From positions 1 to 18,201 of the forward strand of contig JBCCZC010000061.1 of the NCBI GenBank assembly GCA_039188505.1: 18,201 nucleotides of DNA, written 5' to 3'. A model generated the notes under the pieces. It ran no database searches. It was given only the letters and a program-made list of their open reading frames with translations, and was not told the DNA's origin. Within the stretch, counting starts at the first letter, position 1; the number at the start of each line of letters is the position of its first letter. The translations under genes and the position numbers were made by a program. This document shows positions 1 to 8,267 of this stretch, piece by piece. Origin of the DNA: JBCCZC01 sp039188505. Lineage in GTDB: Bacteria > Pseudomonadota > Gammaproteobacteria > Xanthomonadales > SZUA-38.

Positions 1-40
1 CTTCGGCTGCGGCTACGGTAGGCTTTCTCTTGGTGGTCAT
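1..40 (-). CDS. N-terminus of an unidentified leftward gene (partial)
   Basis: The reverse strand has ATG at 40-38 followed by 13 open codons, MTTKRKPTVAAAE, and the gene then leaves the window. A consensus AAGGAG (complement of 50-55) lies 9 nt before the ATG, which is the main reason to call it real. The first residues are basic and then alanine-rich, as in many DNA-binding or granule-associated proteins, but 13 residues cannot identify a family. The start region is embedded in a long inverted repeat (31-100), so translation may be structure-controlled. The gene diverges from hppA, and about 650 bp separate the two starts. Confidence 0.6.
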   Translation of the reverse strand, partial: MTTKRKPTVAAAE

Positions 41-100
41 GGCAGTCAGCTCCTTAGCTGAGGTTAGGTCTCGACAACCAACCTCATGCCATGACCACCA
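31..100 (-). promoter_or_regulatory. Inverted-repeat leader that would sequester the SD and start codon of the leftward gene
   Basis: Positions 31-44 (TGGTGGTCATGGCA) and 87-100 (TGCCATGACCACCA) are perfect 14-base reverse complements. Inside them, 59-65 pairs with 80-86, extended by 67-69 with 77-79. A second small hairpin pairs 47-51 with 56-60, and its loop and stem contain the AAGGAG ribosome binding site. A leftward transcript starting before position 100 could fold into a three-way structure with both the SD and the AUG paired. This is seen in sequence; regulatory use is inferred. It could also be a cruciform-prone remnant of an inverted duplication. Confidence 0.45.
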
Positions 101-688
101 TTTCCCTGCAAACGAATTTGCACACAACTCCGCACACTACCACGAGTTGCTCCAGATCCTCCGCGAATGCCCGGAGCCTGGGCCGGCTCGCACCCGAGAC
201 CCTTCGGCACCTTGCCAGGTTCCCCCACGCCCGGGCACCCGCCGCACGCCTCGATGCCTATCGGCAGATCGAGGGCCGACTGCCACCACCGTCCCGGACC
301 TTCGCGGTCCGCGGCGAGGACTTCGAGCTGGGCGCCACGCTCGGCGATGCTGCGCGCGCGAATCTCGATTCCGGTTGGCCCGCGCTACGGTCGCTCCTCG
401 AGCGTCGGACGTCCTTGCCGTTCGTCGGTCCGGGAGGCCATGAGCCCCCGCGACCAACGTCGCAGTCGGGAAGGGGCCCCAAAAGTAATGTTGTGCTAGA
501 CTTGCGCGCTGCCTGGGCACGTATGCATTGCCCGGGTGGTCCTCAAATACAAGCTGGAAGACCACGCGAAGACGCATGGTCACGGGGGCGATCGCGGGTG
601 ATCGGGCAGCCGATTCTCGGATCTAGGGTTACCCGCCTCCGGCTGCCTAGCGCAGCGCAATCCAGATCGACACGGAGAATTTTTCGGC
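101..688. other. Long spacer upstream of hppA with no supported gene
   Basis: No gene with a credible start and end is visible. The frame opening at ATG 91 stays open to 1305, but most of that length lies inside hppA in another frame. Its part at about 170-430 has fairly protein-like composition and GC-rich third positions, so an eroded coding fragment is possible. An imperfect inverted repeat (512-519 with 529-536) lies mid-spacer. The hppA SD is GGAG at 674-677, 11 nt before its ATG. I could not pick a convincing -35/-10 pair. Confidence 0.4.
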
Positions 689-2827
<2,139 letters not shown>

Positions 2828-2849
2828 TCGAAGCGGCAAATGCTCTACC

Positions 2850-2880
2850 GAAACGGCCCGGCATTGCCCGGGCCGTTTTC
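2850..2880 (+). terminator. Intrinsic terminator of hppA
   Basis: An 11-bp perfect stem (2851-2861 with 2868-2878, AAACGGCCCGG/CCGGGCCGTTT) has a 6-nt loop and runs into T residues at 2876-2879. It begins 23 nt after the hppA stop. The A-tract on the left arm means it could also work leftward, but no leftward gene ends here. Confidence 0.88.
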
Positions 2881-3228
2881 GTTACCGAGGGGTTCCGTTC
2901 GCGGAGCCGCGGCGACCGCTGCTTTCGATTCCGGTCGAACGCCACGCGATTGTTGATTCTGATCAATGTCGCGAATGCTCGGCTTCGCGAAGGTTGGTGC
3001 TACATCCAATGGCCAGAGGTCCGCAGAGCATGGCACCTGATCTTTCGCCAGCAGGGAAGCAGCGGGCGCTCATTCCATGAAGCCGTGCTCGCTGACCGCA
3101 GCGTCCGGCGGGCGGCAGCATACCGGTGGTCGCCCCGCGCCGGCCGTCGCGGAGCGCACCCTCACCCGGCCCGCTTTTTGTGAGCGCCGCTCGGGGTGGT
3201 CACCGAGTGGAGGAAAGGGACCGAATTC
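2881..3228. other. Spacer between hppA and hupK carrying an FNR-type box
   Basis: About 350 bp without a supported gene. It holds the FNR-like palindrome at 2953-2966 and the hupK ribosome binding site near 3209-3219. The only open frame over most of it starts at TTG 2950 with no SD and reads as low-complexity Arg/Ala/Ser sequence, so I do not call it. It may once have held an upstream hup gene, but no recognisable fragment remains. Confidence 0.5.
2953..2966. promoter_or_regulatory. FNR/Anr-type binding site
   Basis: TTGAT-TCTG-ATCAA is an exact match to the FNR/Anr consensus TTGAT-N4-ATCAA, recognised by oxygen-sensing Fe-S regulators of the Crp/Fnr family. It lies 263 bp upstream of the hupK-like start. 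In Rhizobium leguminosarum the hyp operon is controlled by FnrN, so such a site in front of hydrogenase accessory genes makes biological sense. I see no good -10 element at the class II distance, so activity is unproven. Confidence 0.6.
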
Positions 3229-4251
3229 GTGAATCCCGACATCATCATCGATCCAGGACCCGAGGGGTTGAATGTCGCCCAGCGGCGCCCAGCCGTTGCT
3301 GCCGCCCTGGTCGGCAAGCCCATCAACGAGGCGCTGCAACAGGTTTCTGCGCTTCTGCCCGTCTGCGGCGCGGCTCAGCTCGTCGCTGCCCGCCGCGCCG
3401 TCGAGGGCGCCTGGGCGCATGAAGAGAATCCCGAGGAATCCGCCCGCCGGGACGGCCGGCTGTGGCGGGAGCAGGCCCTGGCCGCGGCGTGGCGGCTCAC
3501 CGTCGATTGGCCGGATCTCGTCGGCGAGCCGCGCCGTCTCGACCGGCTGAAGCAACTTCGAGGCACGGGCGATGCCCGCGACCTGGCGACGGGACTGCGT
3601 TCGCTCATCAACGGCTTCGATCACGTGCAGAGCGTCGACGCCGCGCTCGACGTGGCCGTGAACAACTCGTCCCTCGCGGCGCGCGTCGTGCGCGCGGCCC
3701 TGGGTCATGGCCCGACCGCCGCGGACACACCGATCCAGCTGGTGCGCGGCGAGAGCCTGGCCATGGTCGTGCTCGGCGCGTTTTCCCTCGAACCTTTCGA
3801 TCCCTGCCATCCCTGGGCGGAAAAGCCGGTCGAGGTCGGGCCGTTGGCCATGGGGCGCGACCCGTTGATCGACGAGATCCGGGCACGCCTCGGCACCACG
3901 CCTGCGGCGCGACTGATCGCAACCCTACTCGACACGCGGGCCATCGCCGCAGCCCTCGAAGGCAACGGGACCGCCACCGCCCCGCGACGATCCTGGACGC
4001 TCGACCCGGGCTGCGGACTCGGCGTGGCCATGACGGCACGAGGCCCGGTCTTCCACCGCGTCACCATCGACGATCACAACAGCATGGTCATCGGCGACTG
4101 GCGCGTGCTTGCACCCACCGACTGGCACTTCTCGCCCGATGGTCCGGTAGCGGCAAGCGGCGGTACCGATCGTGACGCGCTGCGCTTCGTGGTCGCCAGC
4201 TTCGACCCCTGCGCCCCCTGGCGCCTGGGTGCACTGAACGACGGCGGTTAG
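3229..4251 (+). CDS. hupK: HupK-like hydrogenase accessory protein (NiFe large-subunit homologue)
   Basis: About 340 residues, resembling HupK, a maturation protein related to the large subunit of [NiFe] hydrogenase and thought to act as scaffold in assembling the Fe(CN)2CO centre. The N-terminal cysteine motif is reduced to LLPVCGAAQ (Cys46), where large subunits carry two cysteines (RxCGxC). A large-subunit-like KPVEVGPLAMG stretch lies mid-protein. The C-terminus has SFDPCAPW (Cys328), keeping DPC but lacking the second cysteine of DPCxxC, so it is not a catalytic subunit. I chose GTG 3229 (NPDIII...) because a purine-rich SD (GGAGGAAAGGG, 3209-3219) precedes it; GTG 3196 is the longer alternative. 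No other intact hydrogenase gene is nearby, so it may be a survivor of a lost cluster. Confidence 0.78.
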   Translation: MNPDIIIDPGPEGLNVAQRRPAVAAALVGKPINEALQQVSALLPVCGAAQLVAARRAVEGAWAHEENPEESARRDGRLWREQALAAAWRLTVDWPDLVGEPRRLDRLKQLRGTGDARDLATGLRSLINGFDHVQSVDAALDVAVNNSSLAARVVRAALGHGPTAADTPIQLVRGESLAMVVLGAFSLEPFDPCHPWAEKPVEVGPLAMGRDPLIDEIRARLGTTPAARLIATLLDTRAIAAALEGNGTATAPRRSWTLDPGCGLGVAMTARGPVFHRVTIDDHNSMVIGDWRVLAPTDWHFSPDGPVAASGGTDRDALRFVVASFDPCAPWRLGALNDGG

Positions 4252-4553
4252 CAACCGCCACCAATTCGGCGGAGCAGGAGCAGTGCGCAACGTCGATCAG
4301 CATGGCGACACCGGCAGCCTCGGGCGTCGTCCTGGCAAAGACTGAAGGTCCAGAATGCATCCGCACCCGGTAGCAATGCTGCGGCCAGGTGAATCGTCCG
4401 GGGCGAGGCCACGCGGACTGCGTAAGCGATTCTTGAATTTCGTCCCGATCAAGCTTCGGCCTCCGGTCCGACAGATCAACGAATGACGAACGGATAGCAA
4501 AGCCCGGGCGCTCACCGCCGAAGCCTTCGAGCTGCGCGAGACCCTCGAGCGGC
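4252..4553. other. Degenerate spacer between hupK and the hypE relic
   Basis: About 300 bp with stops in forward frames and slightly lower GC than the flanking genes, notably around 4420-4500. A leftward frame stays open through here into neighbouring sequence, but it lacks a credible start and has mixed composition. I recognise no hypA, hypB, hypC or hypD sequence. It probably marks the deletion or decay that removed the genes between hupK and the end of hypE. Confidence 0.4.
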
Positions 4554-4817
4554 GAGGCCGAGGTCCGGGGCGCCTGCAAGCTGCTTGGCCTCGACCCGCT
4601 GAACGTCGCCAACGAGGGCAAGCTCCTGGCGATTGCCGCTGCCGACGCGGCCGACGGTCTGGTCGCGACCCTGCGCGCGGACCCGCTCGCTGCGGAGGCC
4701 GCGATCATCGGTACCGTTGTCGAGGATCCGCTGAAGCTCGTGCGCATGCGAACGACCATCGGCGGCGAGCGCGTCGTCGACTGGCTCCACGGGGAACAGT
4801 TGCCGCGGATCTGCTGA
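4554..4817 (+). pseudogene. hypE: C-terminal relic of hypE (carbamoyl dehydratase, hydrogenase maturation)
   Basis: The frame reads 87 residues that match the end of HypE: RGACKLLGLDPLNVANEGKL, then a GGERVVDWLHGEQL stretch, and the terminal PRIC followed by TGA. In HypE the terminal cysteine receives the carbamoyl group from HypF and is dehydrated to the thiocyanate that supplies hydrogenase CN ligands. Intact HypE is about 330-350 residues; the ATP-binding N-terminal three quarters are missing. The same frame is open back to 4437, but that part is not HypE-like and has no ATG, GTG or SD. The PRIC end is intact, suggesting a fairly recent 5' deletion. Confidence 0.85.
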
Positions 4818-4940
4818 GGGCGTCGGTTGCTTCGCCGGACCTGGCGCGGGTATCGAGCACCCCCTGCTTTCGTCCAGCCCGCCAGCGAAGCCGTCGGTCG
4901 TTCAGGACGGCGACACATGCGTCGCTGATCGCCCCTGACC

Positions 4941-6290
4941 CTACCGGTTCGGCGGATGCGACAGCTTGAACGCATCCTCCGATCGCTCCCGGCGAATTCT
5001 GATGCTGACCAACGCGGTTCTGTCCGGCGCGAAGAAGGCCGGAATGTCCGTTGCCTCGATTTCCCGCGAGCCGATGTCGTCGTAGTTGAGCGTCCGGTAA
5101 CCGACGAAGCCGTTATCCGCGATGTCCGGCATGGCGGTCAGCGACAGGAACAGGCCCCGGTCGTGGTCCGTCATGGTCCGGCGCATCTCGTGGCAGTTGA
5201 CGTACAAGGACCGGTAGGCGGTATTGGCCTTGTAGGCGTGCGCGGAGACGATCACGTCTTCCTGGAGGCGCCGGGTGATCTTCGCATCGACGTCCGAGGC
5301 GCGGGCATTCGAACGGTTCTTGGCGAAGAATTCGATGAAGTAGTCATCGACATCGTGGTCGTCGGTGTCGGTCAGGTGGACGACGGTGTTCTGGTAGCCC
5401 TGGCGGTAGGTATCGAACTGTTCCGCCCGCCGGCGCAGCGCGCTGAACGCGTCGAGGTCGTCGCAGTAGCCATCGAACTCCGCGTCCGTCACGGTCAGCG
5501 CCCGCCGGATCCGCTCCTCCAGATCCTCGGTGGCGGCGACGTCCTTCTTCACGGCAATGGTGGAGTGGTTGAGGTTCGACAGCCGCGCGAAGGCCGTGCG
5601 GCCATTCGGCCGGGTGACGCTGATCCGTGGTTCTGTCGGATTGGCCTCGAAATCGAGCGTCACGTGCGCGGGGTTGAGGTTGGCCGTCGACACACGAACG
5701 GTGCCGTCGCCGCCGACCTCGTTGGCCGCCGCGGAAATGCCCGAGTAGCCCTCGGTCCCCACCAGCACCGTGCACTTCACCCGGTCGGCCCCGTACCAGC
5801 GGCGGTCACCGAAGCGGTCTCGCATGGCCAGGTGGAAGGAGAAGGGGCTGGCCAGTTCGAGGCCGCGCAGGACATGCGTGCCCGTCTGGAACGGTTTCGG
5901 GCCCGAGAAGCCCTTCGCGATCCGGCCGAAGAAGGACCGCCCCTTGTGCGCGAGATGCGAGCCGAAGTTGGCCGGCGCGAGCATCAGCAGCCGATGGACC
6001 GGGTTGTTCTCGGGAGTCCGGAAGCGCGTCATCCAGTGCCGCACGACGAGCGCGCCCGTGCTGTGGACGACCACGTCGACGCTGCGCGCTGCGGCCGGCA
6101 ACCGTTCGCGCTTCCACGCATCCTCCATCGCCGCGGCCAGGTCGTCGAAGGTGACCTCGTCGTCCATCGACACATAGTCGCCGAGCCAGATCTCCCGGAC
6201 GTCGTCCTCGATGCCGAGCGTGCGGATGCGCCGGGCCAGGCGCTGGAATCCCCGAGAGCTATCGCTCCAGCCGTGCAGCAATACGATCAT
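4941..6290 (-). CDS. Alpha/beta-hydrolase, lipase/esterase-like, with C-terminal extension
   Basis: 449 residues. The N-terminus opens directly with the first core strand and oxyanion region (MIVLLHGWSD). The nucleophile elbow is VVHSTGAL with Ser77, a variant of GxSxG in which His replaces the first Gly. Asp195 in GGDGTVRVS and His242 in LNHSTIA complete a plausible triad of the LCAT/PGAP1-like lipase type. Residues from about 255 to 449 form a second region, rich in acidic and aromatic residues (DVDDYFIEFF), that I do not recognise; it may be a beta-sandwich. No signal peptide is visible, so it is probably cytoplasmic or exported by another route. It lies 90 bp downstream of a co-directional TetR gene and has its own candidate promoter. 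Confidence 0.8.
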   Translation of the reverse strand: MIVLLHGWSDSSRGFQRLARRIRTLGIEDDVREIWLGDYVSMDDEVTFDDLAAAMEDAWKRERLPAAARSVDVVVHSTGALVVRHWMTRFRTPENNPVHRLLMLAPANFGSHLAHKGRSFFGRIAKGFSGPKPFQTGTHVLRGLELASPFSFHLAMRDRFGDRRWYGADRVKCTVLVGTEGYSGISAAANEVGGDGTVRVSTANLNPAHVTLDFEANPTEPRISVTRPNGRTAFARLSNLNHSTIAVKKDVAATEDLEERIRRALTVTDAEFDGYCDDLDAFSALRRRAEQFDTYRQGYQNTVVHLTDTDDHDVDDYFIEFFAKNRSNARASDVDAKITRRLQEDVIVSAHAYKANTAYRSLYVNCHEMRRTMTDHDRGLFLSLTAMPDIADNGFVGYRTLNYDDIGSREIEATDIPAFFAPDRTALVSIRIRRERSEDAFKLSHPPNR

Positions 6291-6319
6291 TGCGTTTCCC
6301 GATCCATGGAAGTGCCCGC

Positions 6320-6348
6320 ATTCTGCGGGAGGTTTATTTCATTTTCAA
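6320..6348 (-). promoter_or_regulatory. Candidate promoter of the lipase-like gene
   Basis: On the reverse strand, TTGAAA (complement of 6343-6348) and CAGAAT (complement of 6320-6325) are separated by 17 bp, in the only AT-rich patch nearby. This would start transcription about 20-25 nt before the ATG at 6290. A short hairpin (6315-6320 with 6324-6329) overlaps the -10, and a small palindrome, GGTAA-AAAA-TTACC (6353-6366), lies just upstream. The -10 match is only 4 of 6. Confidence 0.35.
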
Positions 6349-6380
6349 TGTGGGTAAAAAATTACCACCATTCCGCTTGA

Positions 6381-6995
6381 TCAGTCGCCCTGAGCGCCCC
6401 TCGGCAGCCCCAGGGCTTCGGCGAATACCGTGCCGAACCGGTCCATGAGGCGGCCCGCCTCGTCCTGGGGCACGCGTCTCGTCACGTGGGCCAGCGTATC
6501 GACGAGGCTCATCATGAGAAACAGCGTGTCGTCGCGGTCCTGTGGTCCGACGTCCGTGTCGGCGAGGGATCGCGACACGGTCGCCGCATTCGTGCGGCTG
6601 TCGGCGATATCCAGGTCCGCGAGTTCCGGATTGGCGCTGATCGCCGCGCGCAGGTGCGTGCGGTAGGGGCGCGCGTGCTGCATCGCGCAGTAGCCGCGGA
6701 TGGCCTCACGCAGGACCCGAGCCCGGTCGGCGTCTTCTCGCGCCAAGCCCTTGGCAACCATCGCCTGGTTTTCCGCGAACATGTCGAGGGCGAGCTGGCG
6801 GTAGATGGCCTGCTTGTTGGGGAAGTAGCGGTAGAGCGCCGGCTTCGAGAGCCCGGCTGCGCGCGCCAGCTCGGTCATGGAGAGGTCGTCCGTTCCCCGC
6901 GTGCCGATGAGGTCCGCTGCAGCTGCCATGATGGCGCGAACGGTTTGCTGGGATCGCCTCTGCCCGGGCTCCCGACGGAGTGAGGATGTGCTCAT
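6381..6995 (-). CDS. TetR/AcrR family transcriptional regulator
   Basis: 204 residues. The N-terminal helix-turn-helix covers about residues 20-66 and includes MTELARAAGLSKPALYRYFPNKQ, a textbook TetR recognition region. The C-terminal ligand domain is not assignable to a ligand. It diverges from a membrane protein/acetyltransferase pair, and the 81-bp gap holds two palindromic sites overlapping a good rightward promoter. It therefore most likely represses that pair, itself, or both. The start codon has no clear SD. The lipase-like gene 90 bp downstream, in the same direction, may also belong to the regulon. Confidence 0.92.
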   Translation of the reverse strand: MSTSSLRREPGQRRSQQTVRAIMAAAADLIGTRGTDDLSMTELARAAGLSKPALYRYFPNKQAIYRQLALDMFAENQAMVAKGLAREDADRARVLREAIRGYCAMQHARPYRTHLRAAISANPELADLDIADSRTNAATVSRSLADTDVGPQDRDDTLFLMMSLVDTLAHVTRRVPQDEAGRLMDRFGTVFAEALGLPRGAQGD

Positions 6996-6998
6996 GGG

Positions 6999-7027
6999 TT
7001 GACGCTAGCGCAAACATGACGGATAGT
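6999..7027 (+). promoter_or_regulatory. Rightward promoter of the membrane protein-acetyltransferase pair
   Basis: TTGACG (6999-7004), a 17-bp spacer and GATAGT (7022-7027) form a good sigma-70 promoter (5 of 6 and 4 of 6). The -10 lies inside the first operator-like site, the expected arrangement for repression by the divergent TetR protein. Transcription would begin near 7034, about 43 nt before the ATG at 7077. Confidence 0.55.
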
Positions 7028-7056
7028 CACGTCTCTAAACGCGACTGATAGTCACG
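7015..7056. promoter_or_regulatory. Tandem TetR operator-like sites
   Basis: Two 17-bp imperfect palindromes centred on GAT: CATGACG-GAT-AGTCACG (7015-7031) and CGCGACT-GAT-AGTCACG (7040-7056). They share an exact 11-bp direct repeat, GATAGTCACGT, at 7022-7032 and 7047-7057, a 25-bp period. The second site is symmetric except for one base per arm. Their place between divergent genes, one of them tetR, makes autoregulated operators the simplest reading. Confidence 0.65.
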
Positions 7057-7076
7057 TTAGTTGTTGGGAGTCGAGA

Positions 7077-7499
7077 ATGAAAACGCTGGTCTGGATCTAC
7101 CTGTCGAAGATCGCGGTTACCGTACTGGTCTGGTGCGTGCCGCTCCTGCTGTTTCCGGATCGGCTTCTGGCCGCAGCCGGCATTCCCAGCGACCACCTCA
7201 ATTTCTTCGTGAGGCTCCTGGGTTGGGCCTACCTCGCCCTGTGCGTGGGCTACGGCTTCGGCCTCGCTGCCGCCCGGCGGGGTGAATTTCTACCGGGGCC
7301 GGCCTGGACCGGCATCGTCAGTAACGGCGGGGCGTGCGCCTTGCTGCTGTACTTCGGACTGACCGGTGCCTGGTCCGGCTGGGGGATGACCGTGCAGGCC
7401 GTCGCGTGGGCCTCGATCGGCGGTACGGCGCTGATCACGGTCGGGCTGCTGCGCTATGCGCTGCGCGCCGGGCGCGGATCGGAGCCGGTTCATGGCTAG
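7077..7499 (+). CDS. Small four-helix membrane protein of unknown function
   Basis: 140 residues with four hydrophobic segments at about 5-26, 45-66, 78-97 and 106-128, so an inner-membrane protein. I do not recognise a named family or catalytic motif. ATG 7077 is supported by GGGAG at 7066-7070, 6 nt upstream. Its end overlaps the start of the acetyltransferase gene by 8 nt, indicating translational coupling. It is probably controlled by the divergent TetR regulator. Confidence 0.85.
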   Translation: MKTLVWIYLSKIAVTVLVWCVPLLLFPDRLLAAAGIPSDHLNFFVRLLGWAYLALCVGYGFGLAAARRGEFLPGPAWTGIVSNGGACALLLYFGLTGAWSGWGMTVQAVAWASIGGTALITVGLLRYALRAGRGSEPVHG

Positions 7500-8082
7500 C
7501 GTCACCGCGGGGCGCCTTGCGACGGCCGCCGATGCGGACGAGTTGGGCAAGATCATTGGGGATGCGTTCCGGCATGACCCCGTGTCCCGCTGGACGCTGG
7601 GTACGGAGACGGCCGTTGCCGCTGTCTTCGCCGCGCTGACCCGGGAGCTCTATCTGCCGCGCGGGCACTGCCTGCTTGATTCCGGTCGCGGCGGGACCCT
7701 GTGGCTCTGCCCCGGTGGCCGCAAAACGCTGTCGCTTCCCGCGCAGATGCGGGTCTCATCGCGCCTGCTTCGCCACGGCGGCAGCCTTCGCCGGGCGCTT
7801 GCAGTGGACGCGACGCTCCGTCGCGAGCGGCCGGTCGAGCCGCACTTCTATCTCTTTTCGGTCGGGGTACTCCCCGCGGCGCGAGGGCAGGGCGTCGCGG
7901 CGACGCTCATCCGGAGGACGCTCGCCATGGCCGACGCCATCGGGCTACCGGCCTACCTGGAGAACAGCAATCCGCCGAACGAGTCGCTCTATCGGCGGCT
8001 GGGGTTCGTGCCGACGAAGACCTTTGCGCCGGCCCCGGGCTGTCCGTCGGTAACGGGGATGTGGCGTGGAGGCCGGTCGTAG
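7492..8082 (+). CDS. GNAT family N-acetyltransferase
   Basis: 196 residues. The acetyl-CoA binding motif A is visible as SVGVLPAARGQGVAATLI (RGQGVA at 131-136). The C-terminal motif B region follows with YLENSNPPNESLYRRLGF (about 155-172). These are hallmark GNAT elements; the acceptor substrate cannot be told from sequence. I chose ATG 7492 because it overlaps the preceding stop and begins the conserved fold; a longer in-frame start at 7456 would run deep into the upstream gene. It is cotranscribed with the four-helix membrane protein, a pairing that could modify or export a small molecule sensed by the TetR regulator. Confidence 0.9.
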   Translation: MASVTAGRLATAADADELGKIIGDAFRHDPVSRWTLGTETAVAAVFAALTRELYLPRGHCLLDSGRGGTLWLCPGGRKTLSLPAQMRVSSRLLRHGGSLRRALAVDATLRRERPVEPHFYLFSVGVLPAARGQGVAATLIRRTLAMADAIGLPAYLENSNPPNESLYRRLGFVPTKTFAPAPGCPSVTGMWRGGRS

Positions 8083-8106
8083 CGGACCAGGCTAAACTCG
8101 GTACCG

Positions 8107-8267
8107 GCCCGCTTGCACGCAGGCAAGCGGGCGTGAAATCGGGCCGGCGCATGCGCTGTCGTTTGGGGGATGCGGTTTTGCCTGCGGGAGATCCGGCCCC
8201 GGCGCACGCAGGCGCCGGGGCGTAATCCGCGCGCGGCGCAATGCGCCGCCAAGAACGCTCGGATTAC
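8107..8267. repeat. Hairpin cluster between convergent genes
   Basis: Three strong hairpins fill the gap between the convergent acetyltransferase and thioesterase genes. Hairpin 1 pairs 8107-8116 with 8123-8132. Hairpin 2 pairs 8196-8205 with 8212-8221. Both have 10-bp stems of different sequence and the same 6-nt loop, ACGCAG. Hairpin 3 pairs 8233-8240 with 8242-8249 and sits inside an outer inverted repeat, 8222-8229 with 8260-8267, that reaches the thioesterase stop codon. None has a U-tract. They may serve as transcription barriers or be copies of a REP-like element. Confidence 0.6.

Noticed and set aside
63..69. GTTAGGT, matching the GTTRRRY integron core site
   Set aside because: No paired RYYYAAC site in the right place and no cassette or integrase context; a 7-base match is expected by chance.
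3030..3045. TGGCAC followed by CTTT, resembling a sigma-54 promoter
   Set aside because: The -12 GC is absent at the required spacing.
2950..3183. 77-codon open frame before hupK
   Set aside because: It starts at TTG inside the FNR box, lacks an SD and has low-complexity Arg/Ala/Ser content.
4088..4975. 295-codon leftward open frame over the hupK end and hypE relic
   Set aside because: Antisense to two sequences with recognisable homology, no credible start, and Ser/Arg-rich composition.
4956..6380. 474-codon rightward open frame antisense to the lipase-like gene
   Set aside because: The opposite strand carries a full hydrolase motif set; this frame is Arg/Val/Gly-rich shadow.
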